From assembly GCF_014843845.1 (NCBI RefSeq), contig NZ_JHQS01000024.1, positions 168,613-232,612 on the forward strand: a DNA stretch of 64,000 nt, given 5' to 3'. The stretch is from Mesorhizobium amorphae (GTDB taxonomy: Bacteria; Pseudomonadota; Alphaproteobacteria; Rhizobiales; Rhizobiaceae). Shown here piece after piece: positions 26,509-35,781 of the stretch. Position 1 is the stretch's first letter. Every line of letters begins with the position of its first letter. Made by a program: the position numbers and the translations under genes. Below the pieces are notes generated by a model. It had not been told where the DNA came from, searched no databases, and saw nothing but the letters and a program-made list of their open reading frames with translations.

Positions 26509-26621
26509 ATGGTACCGTTGGCTGGGATCGATTGCGACCCTACGTAATTGTTTCTATTTGCTTTTTCCCGGTTTCAACTACCGATTTATATCACAATGGG
26601 CATCACAATACGTAGCACATT
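26509..26621 (+). repeat. Long imperfect direct repeat, copy A
   Basis: Matches copy B at 47787-47896 over about 110 bp. Shared blocks in order are ATGGTACCGT, GGCTGGGATCGAT, AATTGTTT, CCGATTT and TATCACAAT, then TCACA and GTAGCACATT. Both copies lie on the same strand, 21.3 kb apart. The rest of the 26336-26787 gap shows no gene I can support. Confidence 0.7.
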
Positions 26622-26787
26622 TACTGCTGTTCCGCGGGCGCAACCATAGGCACGCCGTCGAAGCCGCCGCTATATAGTGACATCCTCTTGCAATGTCGAC
26701 TCTACGCCCCATCCTGCTTCTTTCCGCCGCGTCGGGCTGAACGCCCTCTTATCCAAAAATGAAATTGGTAGGCCCGGAGGATGTCCT

Positions 26788-26952
26788 ATGGATATTGATT
26801 TCACTAGGTTTTTCGTGGGCCAGAATCAGAAGGCTTCCCGCATCGTTCCGTATGGTCCCGCAACCGCCTTAAAGCCGAAGGGGAACCCTCGCCCCCTTCG
26901 GGCCATGAAATCATTAGCATCCCGTAATGTCCTGTACGGACTTGCCCCATGA
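26788..26952 (+). CDS. Possible small protein with internal repeat
   Basis: A 54-residue frame (MDIDFTRFFVGQNQKASRI...) with a strong ribosome site CCGGAGGATG. The segment ASRIVPYGP recurs as ASRNVLYGL about 27 residues later, and the DNA shows the matching 29-bp imperfect repeat. No family is recognised. The good ribosome site is the main support; it could also be a leader or a non-coding repeat. Confidence 0.35.
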   Translation: MDIDFTRFFVGQNQKASRIVPYGPATALKPKGNPRPLRAMKSLASRNVLYGLAP

Positions 26953-27062
26953 ATGCCGTGGCCGCGGAATGATACTGCGTCAAGAAACGCCGCTGTGATA
27001 GGCGACGATCCAGGACTCCTTTCGGAGGCGCGCCAACCCAAGCCGATCTTGATCAACAGGCG

Positions 27063-27848
27063 CTAGCGCCGCCTGTCAGACCTTTCGTGAAACTGCACAA
27101 AGACAACGGCGGCGCCCAGCACAATCAAAGCCAGCCCAAACCACGTCACGGCATAGACCAAATGGTTGTTGTGGAATGCGATCACTGTCAGACCGCCCAC
27201 AGGCCATCCGCCCGGATTGGGTGTGGCGTCGGCATCAATGAAGTAGGGGGCGGCCTGAGGGATGCCCAGTGCTGCGGCGATCGCCTTGACATCGCGCGAA
27301 TACCATCGGTTGGCTGCCGCATCGTTGGCACGCAGGAAGCCGCCCTTTGGCTCAGTCATACGCAGCAGGCCGTGAACCACGGTGCGATCGCCTGACGGTC
27401 GGGCTCGCTGACGCGTTGCCGGATCACGCTTGTCCGGCGGCACGAAACCCCTGTTCACCAACACGGTGAAACCATCATCCGTCCGGAACGGCGCCATCAC
27501 CCAGAAGCCGCCGCCGAGGTCGGTCACCGCCTGAACCAGCGTTTCTCGGCCATCGACGAACCTGCTCGAGACGGCAAGCTGGCGGTACTCGTCATCCACG
27601 GCGTTGATCGCCGGCCAGGTCGAGGGCCCCGGGGCGGCCACGGGTGCTGCCTTGAGACGCTGGTCGACACGGTTGATCAGGTCGAGCTTCCAGACCCGGC
27701 GCTCCAGCTGCCAGATCCCAAGCGCTGAAAACCCGGCCACGCCGATGGCGAAGCAAAGGCAAAGCGACAGCAGTGCCCATTTCGAACGCGGTGCGCGCCG
27801 GCCCTCGCCGGGACCGGAATGCGGCCGCGTCTGCGCCTCTTCGTGCAA
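27063..27848 (-). CDS. SURF1 family oxidase assembly protein
   Basis: A 261-residue assembly factor of heme-copper oxidases. It has the typical two-helix topology: an N-terminal membrane helix (about 24-45, ending ALGIWQLERR, a family signature), a large periplasmic domain with VLVNRGFVP and RWYSRDV, and a C-terminal helix (about 230-252). The start is probably a TTG at 27848, 14 bp after the cyoD stop. Here it takes the place at the end of the operon where E. coli has cyoE. Confidence 0.92.
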   Translation of the reverse strand: MHEEAQTRPHSGPGEGRRAPRSKWALLSLCLCFAIGVAGFSALGIWQLERRVWKLDLINRVDQRLKAAPVAAPGPSTWPAINAVDDEYRQLAVSSRFVDGRETLVQAVTDLGGGFWVMAPFRTDDGFTVLVNRGFVPPDKRDPATRQRARPSGDRTVVHGLLRMTEPKGGFLRANDAAANRWYSRDVKAIAAALGIPQAAPYFIDADATPNPGGWPVGGLTVIAFHNNHLVYAVTWFGLALIVLGAAVVFVQFHERSDRRR

Positions 27849-27862
27849 AGCCGGCTACGCTC

Positions 27863-28243
27863 TCAGGGCATCTGGCTCATGTCGTGGCCAGGCATCATGT
27901 TGATGTTCAGATGGTACATGACCCAGAGCGAGCCGGTCAGCGCGATGACCACCAGAATGAGGGTGAAGATCAGCGCCATCATGGTCCAACCGCTCTCCGA
28001 GCGGGTGTTCATATGCAGGAAGAACACCATGTGGACGACGATCTGCACCATGGCAAAAGCCATGATGGCGATCGCCGACGCCATTTGATTGCCCAGTGCG
28101 TTGCTCATGACCAGCCAGAAGGGGATAGCGGTCAGCACGACCGACAAGCCAAAGCCTGTCAGATAGCCGCGCAACGTGCCATGATCGACGCCGTGATCCG
28201 CATGCCCGTGTTCCTTGGTGTCGGCGTGGTGTCCGGCGCTCAT
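27863..28243 (-). CDS. cyoD: Cytochrome bo3 quinol oxidase subunit IV
   Basis: A 126-residue subunit with a His-rich N-terminus (MSAGHHADTKEHGHADHGVDHG) and three membrane helices, including FAMVQIVVHMVFFLHM, the CyoD signature. The start overlaps the cyoC stop by four bases. The C-terminus ends in a Met/His-rich MMPGHDMSQMP. Confidence 0.92.
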   Translation of the reverse strand: MSAGHHADTKEHGHADHGVDHGTLRGYLTGFGLSVVLTAIPFWLVMSNALGNQMASAIAIMAFAMVQIVVHMVFFLHMNTRSESGWTMMALIFTLILVVIALTGSLWVMYHLNINMMPGHDMSQMP

Positions 28244-28866
28244 CGCAACATTCCCATCAGATAGACGAAGGTGAAGACGCCGATCCAGATGACGTCGAGG
28301 AAGTGCCAGAACATGCTCAGGCACATCAGCCGCCGTTGGTTCGCAACGATGAGCCCGTGCCTGGAAACCTGGACCATCAGCACCACCAGCCAGACCAGGC
28401 CGAAGGTGACGTGCAGGCCGTGCGTCCCGACCAGCGTGAAGAACGACGACAGGAAGCCGCTGCGCTGCGGCGTCGCGCCTTCATGGATCAGATGCGCGAA
28501 TTCGTAGAGTTCGATGCCGAGGAAGGCGAGGCCGAACAGGCCGGTAATCACCAGCCACATCTGCATGGACCTCACCCGTCCTTTCGCCATCTCCAGCATG
28601 GCGAAGCCGTAGGTGATGGACGACAGGAGGAGCATCGTCGTGTTGAGCGCGACCAGAGGAAGATCGAACAGATCCTTCGGCGCTGGCCCGGCAGCATAAT
28701 TGCCGCCGAGAACGCCGTAGACCGCAAACAGCATCGCGAAGATGAGGCAGTCGCTCATCAGATAGATCCAGAAGCCGAGCATGGTGCTGTTGCCGCTCTC
28801 GGCATGCCCGTGGTCGTCTTCCAGGTGGAAGATCGTGTCGTCGCTCACATCATGCGCAAGGTCCAT
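28240..28866 (-). CDS. cyoC: Cytochrome bo3 quinol oxidase subunit III
   Basis: A 208-residue membrane subunit with five helices. Signatures are LGFWIYLMSDCLIFAMLFA and TLVGTHGLHVTFGLVW, and the C-terminus reads FWHFLDVIWIGVFTFVYLMG. It lies between cyoB (5-bp gap) and cyoD (overlap). Confidence 0.94.
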   Translation of the reverse strand: MDLAHDVSDDTIFHLEDDHGHAESGNSTMLGFWIYLMSDCLIFAMLFAVYGVLGGNYAAGPAPKDLFDLPLVALNTTMLLLSSITYGFAMLEMAKGRVRSMQMWLVITGLFGLAFLGIELYEFAHLIHEGATPQRSGFLSSFFTLVGTHGLHVTFGLVWLVVLMVQVSRHGLIVANQRRLMCLSMFWHFLDVIWIGVFTFVYLMGMLR

Positions 28867-28871
28867 CGTGT

Positions 28872-30884
28872 TCACCCCGCCTGCGTGTTGGCCGCGAGCA
28901 GCCGCGTCCGCTCGTCTTCGACATGCGTGACGTCGCCGGACGCGATGTGGAAGTCGCGGTCGTAGTTGAAGGTGTGTGCGATGGCGTAGCCGATCAGGGC
29001 AACGAAGCTGACGATCGCCAGCCACCAGATGTACCAGATGAGCGCCACGGCAAGCACCACGCTCAACCCGGCCAGGATGACGCCGGCGCCGGTGTTTCGC
29101 GGCATGTGAATGTCGCGGAAGCCCGTCAGGGGACGCTGGTAGCCGCGCTGCTTCATGTCCGCCCAGGCGTCGCCGTCATGGATCACGGGCGTGAATGCGA
29201 AATTGTAGGCCGGTGGCGGCGACGCGGTTGCCCATTCGAGCGTGCGTCCGTCCCAGGGATCGCCGGTGTCATCGCGCAGTTGCTCGCGCCGCCGCACGCT
29301 GACGAAGATCTGGATCAGGAAAGACACGATGCCGAGCAGGATCAGGAAGGCGCCGAATGCGGCGATGATGAACCAGATCTGCAGCGACGGATCGTCGAAG
29401 ACACGCAGCCGACGCGTCACGCCCATCAGCCCGAGAACATAGAGCGGCATGAAGGCGAACCAGAAGCCGACGACCCAGAACCAGAACGACATCTTCCCCC
29501 AGAACGGATCCAGCCGGAAACCGAACGCCTTGGGGAACCAGTAGCTGATGCCGGCGAACAGGCCGAACAGCACGCCGCCGATGATGACGTTATGGAAATG
29601 CGCGACCAGGAACAGGCTGTTGTGGAGCACGAAGTCGGCCGGCGGCACCGCCAGCAGCACCCCGGTCATGCCGCCGACTGTGAAGGTCAGCATGAAGGCC
29701 ACCGTCCACATCATCGGCAGTTCGAAGCGGATGCGGCCGCGGTACATGGTGAACAGCCAGTTGAATATCTTGGCGCCCGTCGGGATCGAGATGATCATCG
29801 TGGTGATGCCGAAGAACGAGTTGACGCTCGCGCCCGACCCCATGGTGAAGAAATGATGCAGCCAGACGAGATAGGACAGGATGGTGATGACGATGGTCGC
29901 GTAGACCATCGAGGTGTAGCCGAAGAGGCGCTTGCCGCAGAAGGTCGAGGTCACTTCGGAGAATATGCCGAATGCCGGCAAGATGAGGATGTAGACCTCC
30001 GGGTGGCCCCAGATCCAGATCAGGTTCACGTACATCATCGGGTTGCCGCCGAAATCGTTCGTGAAGAAGTTGGTGCCGACATAGCGGTCGAGAGAGAGCA
30101 GCGCCAGCACCGCCGTCAGCACCGGAAAGGCGGCGACGATGAGCACGTTGGTGCACAGCGCGGTCCAGGTGAAGATCGGCATCCGCATCATGGTCATGCC
30201 GGGAGCGCGCATCTTGACGATGGTGCAGACGAGATTGACGCCCGACAGCAGCGTTCCCACACCAGCCACCTGTAGCGCCCATATGTAGTAGTCGACGCCG
30301 ACATCCGGGCTGTAGCCGATGCCCGAAAGCGGCGGGTAGGCCAGCCAGCCTGTGCGCGCGAACTCGCCGACGAACAGCGACATCATGACGATGACCGCGC
30401 CGCCAGCGGTCATCCAGAAGCTGAAATTGTTGAGGAAAGGGAATGACACGTCGCGCGCGCCGATCTGCAGCGGGACGACGAAATTCATCAGACCGGTGAC
30501 GAGCGGCATCGCCACGAAGAAGATCATGATCACGCCATGCGCGGTGAAGATTTGGTCGTAGTGATGGGAATTGAGGTAGCCCTCGGAGCCGCCGAAGGCC
30601 ATCGCCTGCTGAAGCCGCATCATGATGGCGTCGCTGAAGCCGCGCAGCAGCATGACGATACCGAGCACCATGTACATGACGCCGATGCGCTTGTGGTCGA
30701 CGCTGGTGAACCATTCACGCCACAGATAGCCCCAGAGCCGGAAAAAGCTCAGCGCGCCGACAAGGGTGATGCCGCCCAGCGCGACGACAACGAAGGTTGC
30801 CACGACGATGGGCTCATGGAGCGGAAGCGACTCGAGCGTCAGGCGGCCGAAGATCGCCTTGAGAAGTGCGGGATTGTCGAACAT
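28872..30884 (-). CDS. cyoB: Cytochrome bo3 quinol oxidase subunit I
   Basis: A 670-residue heme-copper oxidase core that reduces O2 and pumps protons. Heme and copper ligands are in FTAHGVIM (His116), WGHPEVY, VWLHHFF and VAHFHNV. The ubiquinone-site residues of E. coli CyoB (Arg71, Asp75, His98, Gln101) are all present with an offset of ten (Arg81, Asp85, His108, Gln111), so this is a quinol, not cytochrome c, oxidase. About 15 membrane helices. Operon order is cyoA-cyoB-cyoC-cyoD-surf1. Confidence 0.97.
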   Translation of the reverse strand: MFDNPALLKAIFGRLTLESLPLHEPIVVATFVVVALGGITLVGALSFFRLWGYLWREWFTSVDHKRIGVMYMVLGIVMLLRGFSDAIMMRLQQAMAFGGSEGYLNSHHYDQIFTAHGVIMIFFVAMPLVTGLMNFVVPLQIGARDVSFPFLNNFSFWMTAGGAVIVMMSLFVGEFARTGWLAYPPLSGIGYSPDVGVDYYIWALQVAGVGTLLSGVNLVCTIVKMRAPGMTMMRMPIFTWTALCTNVLIVAAFPVLTAVLALLSLDRYVGTNFFTNDFGGNPMMYVNLIWIWGHPEVYILILPAFGIFSEVTSTFCGKRLFGYTSMVYATIVITILSYLVWLHHFFTMGSGASVNSFFGITTMIISIPTGAKIFNWLFTMYRGRIRFELPMMWTVAFMLTFTVGGMTGVLLAVPPADFVLHNSLFLVAHFHNVIIGGVLFGLFAGISYWFPKAFGFRLDPFWGKMSFWFWVVGFWFAFMPLYVLGLMGVTRRLRVFDDPSLQIWFIIAAFGAFLILLGIVSFLIQIFVSVRRREQLRDDTGDPWDGRTLEWATASPPPAYNFAFTPVIHDGDAWADMKQRGYQRPLTGFRDIHMPRNTGAGVILAGLSVVLAVALIWYIWWLAIVSFVALIGYAIAHTFNYDRDFHIASGDVTHVEDERTRLLAANTQAG

Positions 30885-30899
30885 GTCTTGCGTGGCGCC

Positions 30900-32072
30900 T
30901 CAGGAGTTGAATGGCGACCGAAATGCGCCCGTTGCGGAGCGTGATGGCAGTCGGATCGACATGGGGGTTGGCCGTTGCAGACCTGCGCCGAGGATTGGCG
31001 TGAAGGTTGTCGGCAAGGCGGGTTGCGCCGCGTTCGTGGCTGCCGCCAGCGCTTGCTCTGTCGTGCATATGCTGGCGACATAGGATGGTGCGGGGCCGAA
31101 GACCGTGCCGCGCCGAGTGAACTTGTCGTACAGCAGCGGAACGGTGTTGTAGATGCCGGCCAGGCCAAGGCCGCCCCTGGCGTCGATCTGCGTCATCTCA
31201 CTCATGCACATCTTTCCGGGCTCGACGCACATGTTGAGGATCGCCTTGTACAGGTCTGACTGGACGGAGGCGTAGCGGCGTGCCGGCTCGTTCTCGCTGG
31301 GCCGCTCGAGCTCCAGATAGCTGCTTCGGTCGAGCTTGCCGCCGCCGTCTTTCGCCTTCGCAACCCATGCCTGGAAGTCAGCGTCGTTCAGACCGTGGAA
31401 CGCGAAGCGCATCCCGGAAAAGCCGGCGCCACTGTAGTTGGCGGAGAAACCCTCATAGTCGCCGGATTTGTTTATGACGGCGTGCAGCTTCGTTTCCATG
31501 CCCGGCATCGCATAGATCTGTCCGGCGAGAGCGGGGACGTAGAAGGAGTTCATCACCGATGCGGAGGTGATGCGGAAGGTGATCGGCCGATCGACCGGTG
31601 CGGCGAGTTCATTGATCGCGGCGACGCCGTATTCCGGGTAGATGAACAGCCATTTCCAGTCGAGGGCGACGACCTCGACCTCAAGCGGACGCGCGCCCAG
31701 CGTGAGCGACTTGCCGGCAGCGACACGGCCGATCGGCCGATAAGGGTCCAGAAGATGCGTACCCATCCAGGTTACCGCGCCAAGACAGATGATGATCAGC
31801 AGCGGCACTGCCCAGATGACGAGTTCGAGATGGGTCGAATGGTCCCAGTCCGGCTCATAGCGCGCCTCGCGGTTCGACTGGCGATAGCGCCAGGCGAAGA
31901 ATATGGTGAGCGCCATCACCGGTATGATGACGATCAGCATCAATGCCGTAGATACCACCAACAGGTCGCGCTGCTGCGCGGCCACGTCGCCAGACGGGTT
32001 CATGACCACCATGCTGCAGGAACCGAGCGATGCCAGCAGGGGCAGCAGGACGAGGGTGCGAAGACGGCTCAA
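30900..32072 (-). CDS. cyoA: Cytochrome bo3 quinol oxidase subunit II
   Basis: A lipoprotein subunit of about 390 residues. The lipobox LASLGSC gives a lipidated cysteine, two membrane helices follow, and a cupredoxin-like domain contains ALDWKWLFIYPEYG. The CuA cysteines are absent (the region reads ANYSGAGFSGMRF), as expected for a quinol oxidase. The start is a TTG, either at 32072 (SRLRTLVLLP) or at 32099; neither has a strong ribosome site. The C-terminal 80 residues beyond the core are Ala/Pro/Thr-rich. Confidence 0.93.
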   Translation of the reverse strand: MSRLRTLVLLPLLASLGSCSMVVMNPSGDVAAQQRDLLVVSTALMLIVIIPVMALTIFFAWRYRQSNREARYEPDWDHSTHLELVIWAVPLLIIICLGAVTWMGTHLLDPYRPIGRVAAGKSLTLGARPLEVEVVALDWKWLFIYPEYGVAAINELAAPVDRPITFRITSASVMNSFYVPALAGQIYAMPGMETKLHAVINKSGDYEGFSANYSGAGFSGMRFAFHGLNDADFQAWVAKAKDGGGKLDRSSYLELERPSENEPARRYASVQSDLYKAILNMCVEPGKMCMSEMTQIDARGGLGLAGIYNTVPLLYDKFTRRGTVFGPAPSYVASICTTEQALAAATNAAQPALPTTFTPILGAGLQRPTPMSIRLPSRSATGAFRSPFNS

Positions 32073-32125
32073 TGGATGACCTGTCGGTTGTTCCCCCAAG
32101 TGCTAGCTGCACTGCAGCAATGAAG

Positions 32126-32148
32126 GCATTGGACAATTTGTCCAATGC
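32126..32148. promoter_or_regulatory. Palindromic operator between cyoA and the MFS gene
   Basis: Perfect 10-bp arms GCATTGGACA and TGTCCAATGC around a three-base centre, in the 180-bp divergent gap. Its position suits control of the oxidase operon, the transporter gene, or both. The binding protein is not identifiable; it is not an FNR-type TTGAT-N4-ATCAA site. Confidence 0.6.
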
Positions 32149-32253
32149 CGCAATCATGCGCCAACCGGCATTAAGGCATCTGGCCCGCGCACATGGCACG
32201 CGATCGCATCTGAATGTGGTGCCAGACGCATCTCCCGGGCAACGGAGAACGCT

Positions 32254-33567
32254 GTGAGTCCAACTTCGAAGATCGAGGCCGACGCGAGACGCATCACCGC
32301 GCGCCATCATGAGGTGAACCCCGGCGAAATTGCCGTCGGCGTCATCATCGGACGGACATCGGAGTTCTTCGATTTCTTCGTCTATGCGATCGCTTCCGTC
32401 ATCGTCTTTCCAAAACTCGTGTTTCCCTACCTGGATCCGCTAACGGGCACGCTTTACTCGTTTGGCATCTTCGCGCTCGCCTTCATCGCGCGGCCGTTCG
32501 GCACGACCATCTTCACGGCAGTCGACCGGGCCTATGGACGCAGCGCCAAACTGACCATCGCTCTGTTCCTGCTGGGCACCTCGACGGTGGCAATCGCCTT
32601 TCTTCCGGGTCATGAGCAGATCGGCTCGGCTTCGGCCTGGCTGCTGGCGCTGTTCCGCATCGGCCAAGGGCTGGCGCTTGGCGGCACCTGGGACGGGCTT
32701 GCCTCCCTGCTGGCGCTGAACGCACCGGGGAATCGTCGCGGCTGGTACGCGATGATCCCGCAGCTCGGCGCTCCGCTCGGACTGATCGTCGCAAGCGCGC
32801 TGTTTGCATTCTTCGTTGGCAATCTGTCGGCGGAAGACTTTTTCAGCTGGGGCTGGCGCTACCCGTTCTTCGTCGCTTTCGCCATAAATGTCGTCGCCCT
32901 GTTCGCGCGATTGCGGATCGTCGTGACGCCCGAATACACCAGGCTGTTCGAGAGCCGCGAACTGCAGCCGACCTCGGTGACCGAGACGCTGCGCGCGGAA
33001 GGCCGCACCGTCGTGCTCGGCGCCTTCGCGCCGCTGGCTAGCTTTGCCCTGTTCCACATGGTCACGGTATTCCCGCTGTCCTGGATATTCCTGTTCACGC
33101 GCGAAGGGCCGGCACGGTTCCTGGTCATCGAGACGATCGGAGCCATCTTCGGTCTTGCGGCAATCGTGATCTCCGGCTTCGTCGCCGACCGGGTTGGACG
33201 CTGGCCCCTGCTGGGCGGATCGGCCATTGCCATCGCTGCGTTCAGCGGCTTTGCCCCGCAGCTTCTCGACGGCGGCTTCGTGGGAGAGTCCGTCTTCATG
33301 GTGCTGGGCTTCATCCTGCTTGGCCTGTCGTTTGGTCAGTCTTCCGGCGCGGTGGCATCGAACTTTTCCAGGACCTACCGTTATACCGGCGCGGCGCTGA
33401 CCTCCGATCTCGCCTGGCTGTTCGGCGCCGGCTTCGCGCCCATCGTCGCCCTGTTCCTCTCAAGCCATTTCGGACTGATCTCATCGGGCGCCTATTTGCT
33501 CTCGGGGGCAGCCTGTACCCTGCTGGCCCTCAGGCTGAGCCAGCGTCTGGACCGGACCGCTGCTTGA
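32254..33567 (+). CDS. MFS transporter of the metabolite:H+ symporter type
   Basis: A 437-residue inner-membrane protein with twelve predicted helices. The first helix region GRTSEFFDFFVYAIASVIVFP and the loop PFGTTIFTAVDRAYGRSAKL place it near the MHS (metabolite:H+ symporter) group that takes up organic acids. A GTG start with CGGAGAA upstream. Divergent from cyoA, sharing a palindrome in the gap. The substrate is not predictable. Confidence 0.88.
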   Translation: MSPTSKIEADARRITARHHEVNPGEIAVGVIIGRTSEFFDFFVYAIASVIVFPKLVFPYLDPLTGTLYSFGIFALAFIARPFGTTIFTAVDRAYGRSAKLTIALFLLGTSTVAIAFLPGHEQIGSASAWLLALFRIGQGLALGGTWDGLASLLALNAPGNRRGWYAMIPQLGAPLGLIVASALFAFFVGNLSAEDFFSWGWRYPFFVAFAINVVALFARLRIVVTPEYTRLFESRELQPTSVTETLRAEGRTVVLGAFAPLASFALFHMVTVFPLSWIFLFTREGPARFLVIETIGAIFGLAAIVISGFVADRVGRWPLLGGSAIAIAAFSGFAPQLLDGGFVGESVFMVLGFILLGLSFGQSSGAVASNFSRTYRYTGAALTSDLAWLFGAGFAPIVALFLSSHFGLISSGAYLLSGAACTLLALRLSQRLDRTAA

Positions 33568-33699
33568 GTCGGAGGGTTCCAAGACTTTGCGCTGTCTCGC
33601 GCTGCTCGATCAAAGGCGGATCGGAAGCTTGGAGTTATCCCGACAAGCATATCGACCGATTGGCCATTAGATTGGAGCCGGCTACCGGAACGGACCTGC

Positions 33700-34980
33700 A
33701 TGACCCTGCATGATAAAACCAACAAGCAGAATTTCCTGCTTCTGATTCAATTGCGCTGGATTGCGGTCGGCGGTCAGGTCGTGACGATTCTCTTCGTTCG
33801 CTACGGGCTCGGCATTGGCCTGCCGCTAACGCCTATGGTGGTGGTGATCCTGCTATTGACCGCGCTCAACATCGCCAGTCTGCTTCGGCACAGCAGCCAG
33901 GACGCCATCACCAACATGGAGCTCTTTCTCGGACTCCTGCTCGATGTCGCCGCATTGACTGTTCAGCTGTATTTGAGCGGCGGCGCGTCCAACCCATTCA
34001 TTTCCCTCTATTTGCTCCAGGTCATTCTGGGCGCTGTGCTGCTCGAGACCTGGTCGGTATGGGCCCTGGTTCTGATCACCAGCGCGTGCTTCGTCGCGCT
34101 GACCAGCTTCTACCGGGAGATCATCCTGCCGCATGCGGACGGTACCGGGCTGTTCAGCCTGCACATCCAGGGCATGTTCATCTGCTTCGTCCTGGCGGCC
34201 ACGCTACTGGTGCTCTTCATCACCAGGGTCCAGCACAACCTTCGCACCCGCGACGCGCATCTAGCCGATTTGCGCCAACAATCGGCGGAGGAGGATCATA
34301 TCGTCAGGATGGGCCTTCTCGCCTCGGGCGCCGCGCATGAACTCGGCACGCCGCTCGCCACGCTTTCCGTCATCCTCAACGATTGGCAGCGCATGCCGAC
34401 CCTCAAGGCCGATCCGGAGTTGACCCAGGAAATCCGTGAGATGCAGGGCCAACTGGATCGCTGCAAGAAGATCGTTTCGGGAATCCTGATGTCCTCGGGT
34501 GAACTGCGTGGCGAAGGAACCGTTCGCACCTCCGTGGATGCCTTCCTGGCGGAGCTGGTGGCCGAGTGGAGGTCGACGCGGCAGCCGCAAGGCTTCGAAT
34601 ACACGAACAATTTCGGGTCCAACCAACAGATCGTGTCCGACCCGGCGCTCAAGCAGGTGATCTTCAATGTCCTGGACAATGCACTCGAAGCGTCGCCTCA
34701 TTGGATCGGGCTGAACGTCAGCCGTCACGAGGACAGTCTTGTCGCCGAAGTTGTCGACACGGGCCCGGGATTTGAAAAAGCCATGCTTGCGGAATTCGGC
34801 AAGCCTTATAGTTCGACCAAGAACCGGCCCGGCAGTGGGCTTGGCCTGTTTCTTGTCGTCAACGTCATCCGCAAGCTGGGGGGTAGCGTCGCCGTCAGGA
34901 ACAGACCCGAGGGTGGAGCTTCGGTCACGTTGCATCTGCCGCTGGCTGCTCTGTCCCCAGGAGGCCACAATGCCGACTAA
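33700..34980 (+). CDS. RegB/PrrB/ActS-type redox sensor histidine kinase
   Basis: A 426-residue membrane kinase with six helices in the first 180 residues. It carries both redox features of the RegB family: the quinone-site motif GGASNPF (94-100) in the membrane domain and the redox-active cysteine (Cys255 in LDRCKKI), at the expected distance after the H-box (GAAHELGTPLA, His213). The ATPase region has NVLDNALEAS and GSGLGLFLV. The last bases overlap the response regulator start. Its place next to a terminal oxidase operon fits, since RegB senses respiratory redox state. Confidence 0.93.
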   Translation: MTLHDKTNKQNFLLLIQLRWIAVGGQVVTILFVRYGLGIGLPLTPMVVVILLLTALNIASLLRHSSQDAITNMELFLGLLLDVAALTVQLYLSGGASNPFISLYLLQVILGAVLLETWSVWALVLITSACFVALTSFYREIILPHADGTGLFSLHIQGMFICFVLAATLLVLFITRVQHNLRTRDAHLADLRQQSAEEDHIVRMGLLASGAAHELGTPLATLSVILNDWQRMPTLKADPELTQEIREMQGQLDRCKKIVSGILMSSGELRGEGTVRTSVDAFLAELVAEWRSTRQPQGFEYTNNFGSNQQIVSDPALKQVIFNVLDNALEASPHWIGLNVSRHEDSLVAEVVDTGPGFEKAMLAEFGKPYSSTKNRPGSGLGLFLVVNVIRKLGGSVAVRNRPEGGASVTLHLPLAALSPGGHNAD

Positions 34981-35503
34981 ACGCGCGCTGTTGATCGTCG
35001 AGGACGACATCGCCTTTGCAAACGCGCTGCGCCGGTCTTTCGAACGGCGCGACTACGATACGCATATCTGCCAGAGCGTCGACGGCGTGCTGGCGCTCAT
35101 CGGCACGGTTGTGTTTCGATATGCTGTCGTGGATCTCAAGCTTGCCGGCGGCTCGGGCCTCGAATGCGTCAAGGCGTTGCATGAACACGATCCGGAGATG
35201 AGGATCGTGGTCCTGACGGGTTTCGCCAGCATCGCCACGGCTGTCGAGGCGATAAAGCTCGGCGCCTGCCAGTATCTCGCGAAGCCCGCCAATACGGACG
35301 ACATAGAGGCTGCTTTCGGCAAGGTCGACGGGGACGCATCAGTCCCGCTCACCGAACGGCACACCTCCATTAAGAACCTCGAATGGGAGCGCATCCACGA
35401 GACCCTTGTCGACACCGACTTCAACATTTCGGAGACGGCGCGGCGCCTCGGCATGCATCGGCGAACGCTAGCGCGGAAGCTCGAAAAGAGACGCGTGACG
35501 TGA
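34970..35503 (+). CDS. RegA/PrrA/ActR-type response regulator
   Basis: A 177-residue two-domain regulator. The receiver domain has the acidic pocket EDD (11-13) and phospho-acceptor Asp55 in VVDLKLAGGSG. The C-terminal Fis-type helix-turn-helix reads FNISETARRLGMHRRTLARKLEKR, close to the nearly invariant RegA motif. AGGAGG precedes the ATG, which overlaps the end of the kinase gene. It probably controls the nearby cyo operon; rhizobia usually have another ActSR pair elsewhere, so this may be a second copy. Confidence 0.92.
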   Translation: MPTKRALLIVEDDIAFANALRRSFERRDYDTHICQSVDGVLALIGTVVFRYAVVDLKLAGGSGLECVKALHEHDPEMRIVVLTGFASIATAVEAIKLGACQYLAKPANTDDIEAAFGKVDGDASVPLTERHTSIKNLEWERIHETLVDTDFNISETARRLGMHRRTLARKLEKRRVT

Positions 35504-35781
35504 AAGAGCGAAATTAGGAAACACCAACGGCCGCGCGCTTCGGAAAAAATACCGTCAGTCCGCAACGCCCGATCTCTACGCCGGCACATGGCCAGCAGCG
35601 GTCTCGTGCGGCGATCCGTCTGATTTTGGTCATCTTCGTGCTCGCCCTCGCCGGCCGGCAGGTGGGCTGTTTGGGACTGCATTTTACTGCGCCTGGCCTA
35701 TCCGCACATGATGAACTGGATGGTGATTATGAGGAGACCCTTTATAACGGTCGCTGAAATTGCGATAATCAAGGGGAGACG

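Noticed and set aside
26509..26531. tRNA gene 3' end on the minus strand
   Set aside because: The sequence resembles a T-arm and acceptor ending in CCA, but no D-arm, anticodon arm or matching 5' acceptor strand is present at either copy.
28923..30275. Long plus-strand frame of 450 codons
   Set aside because: It is antisense to cyoB; its Glu/Asp/His/Arg-rich composition mirrors a membrane-protein gene read backwards.
32126..32148. FNR/FixK-type anaerobox for the oxidase operon
   Set aside because: The half-sites are TTGGACA/TGTCCAA, not TTGAT/ATCAA.
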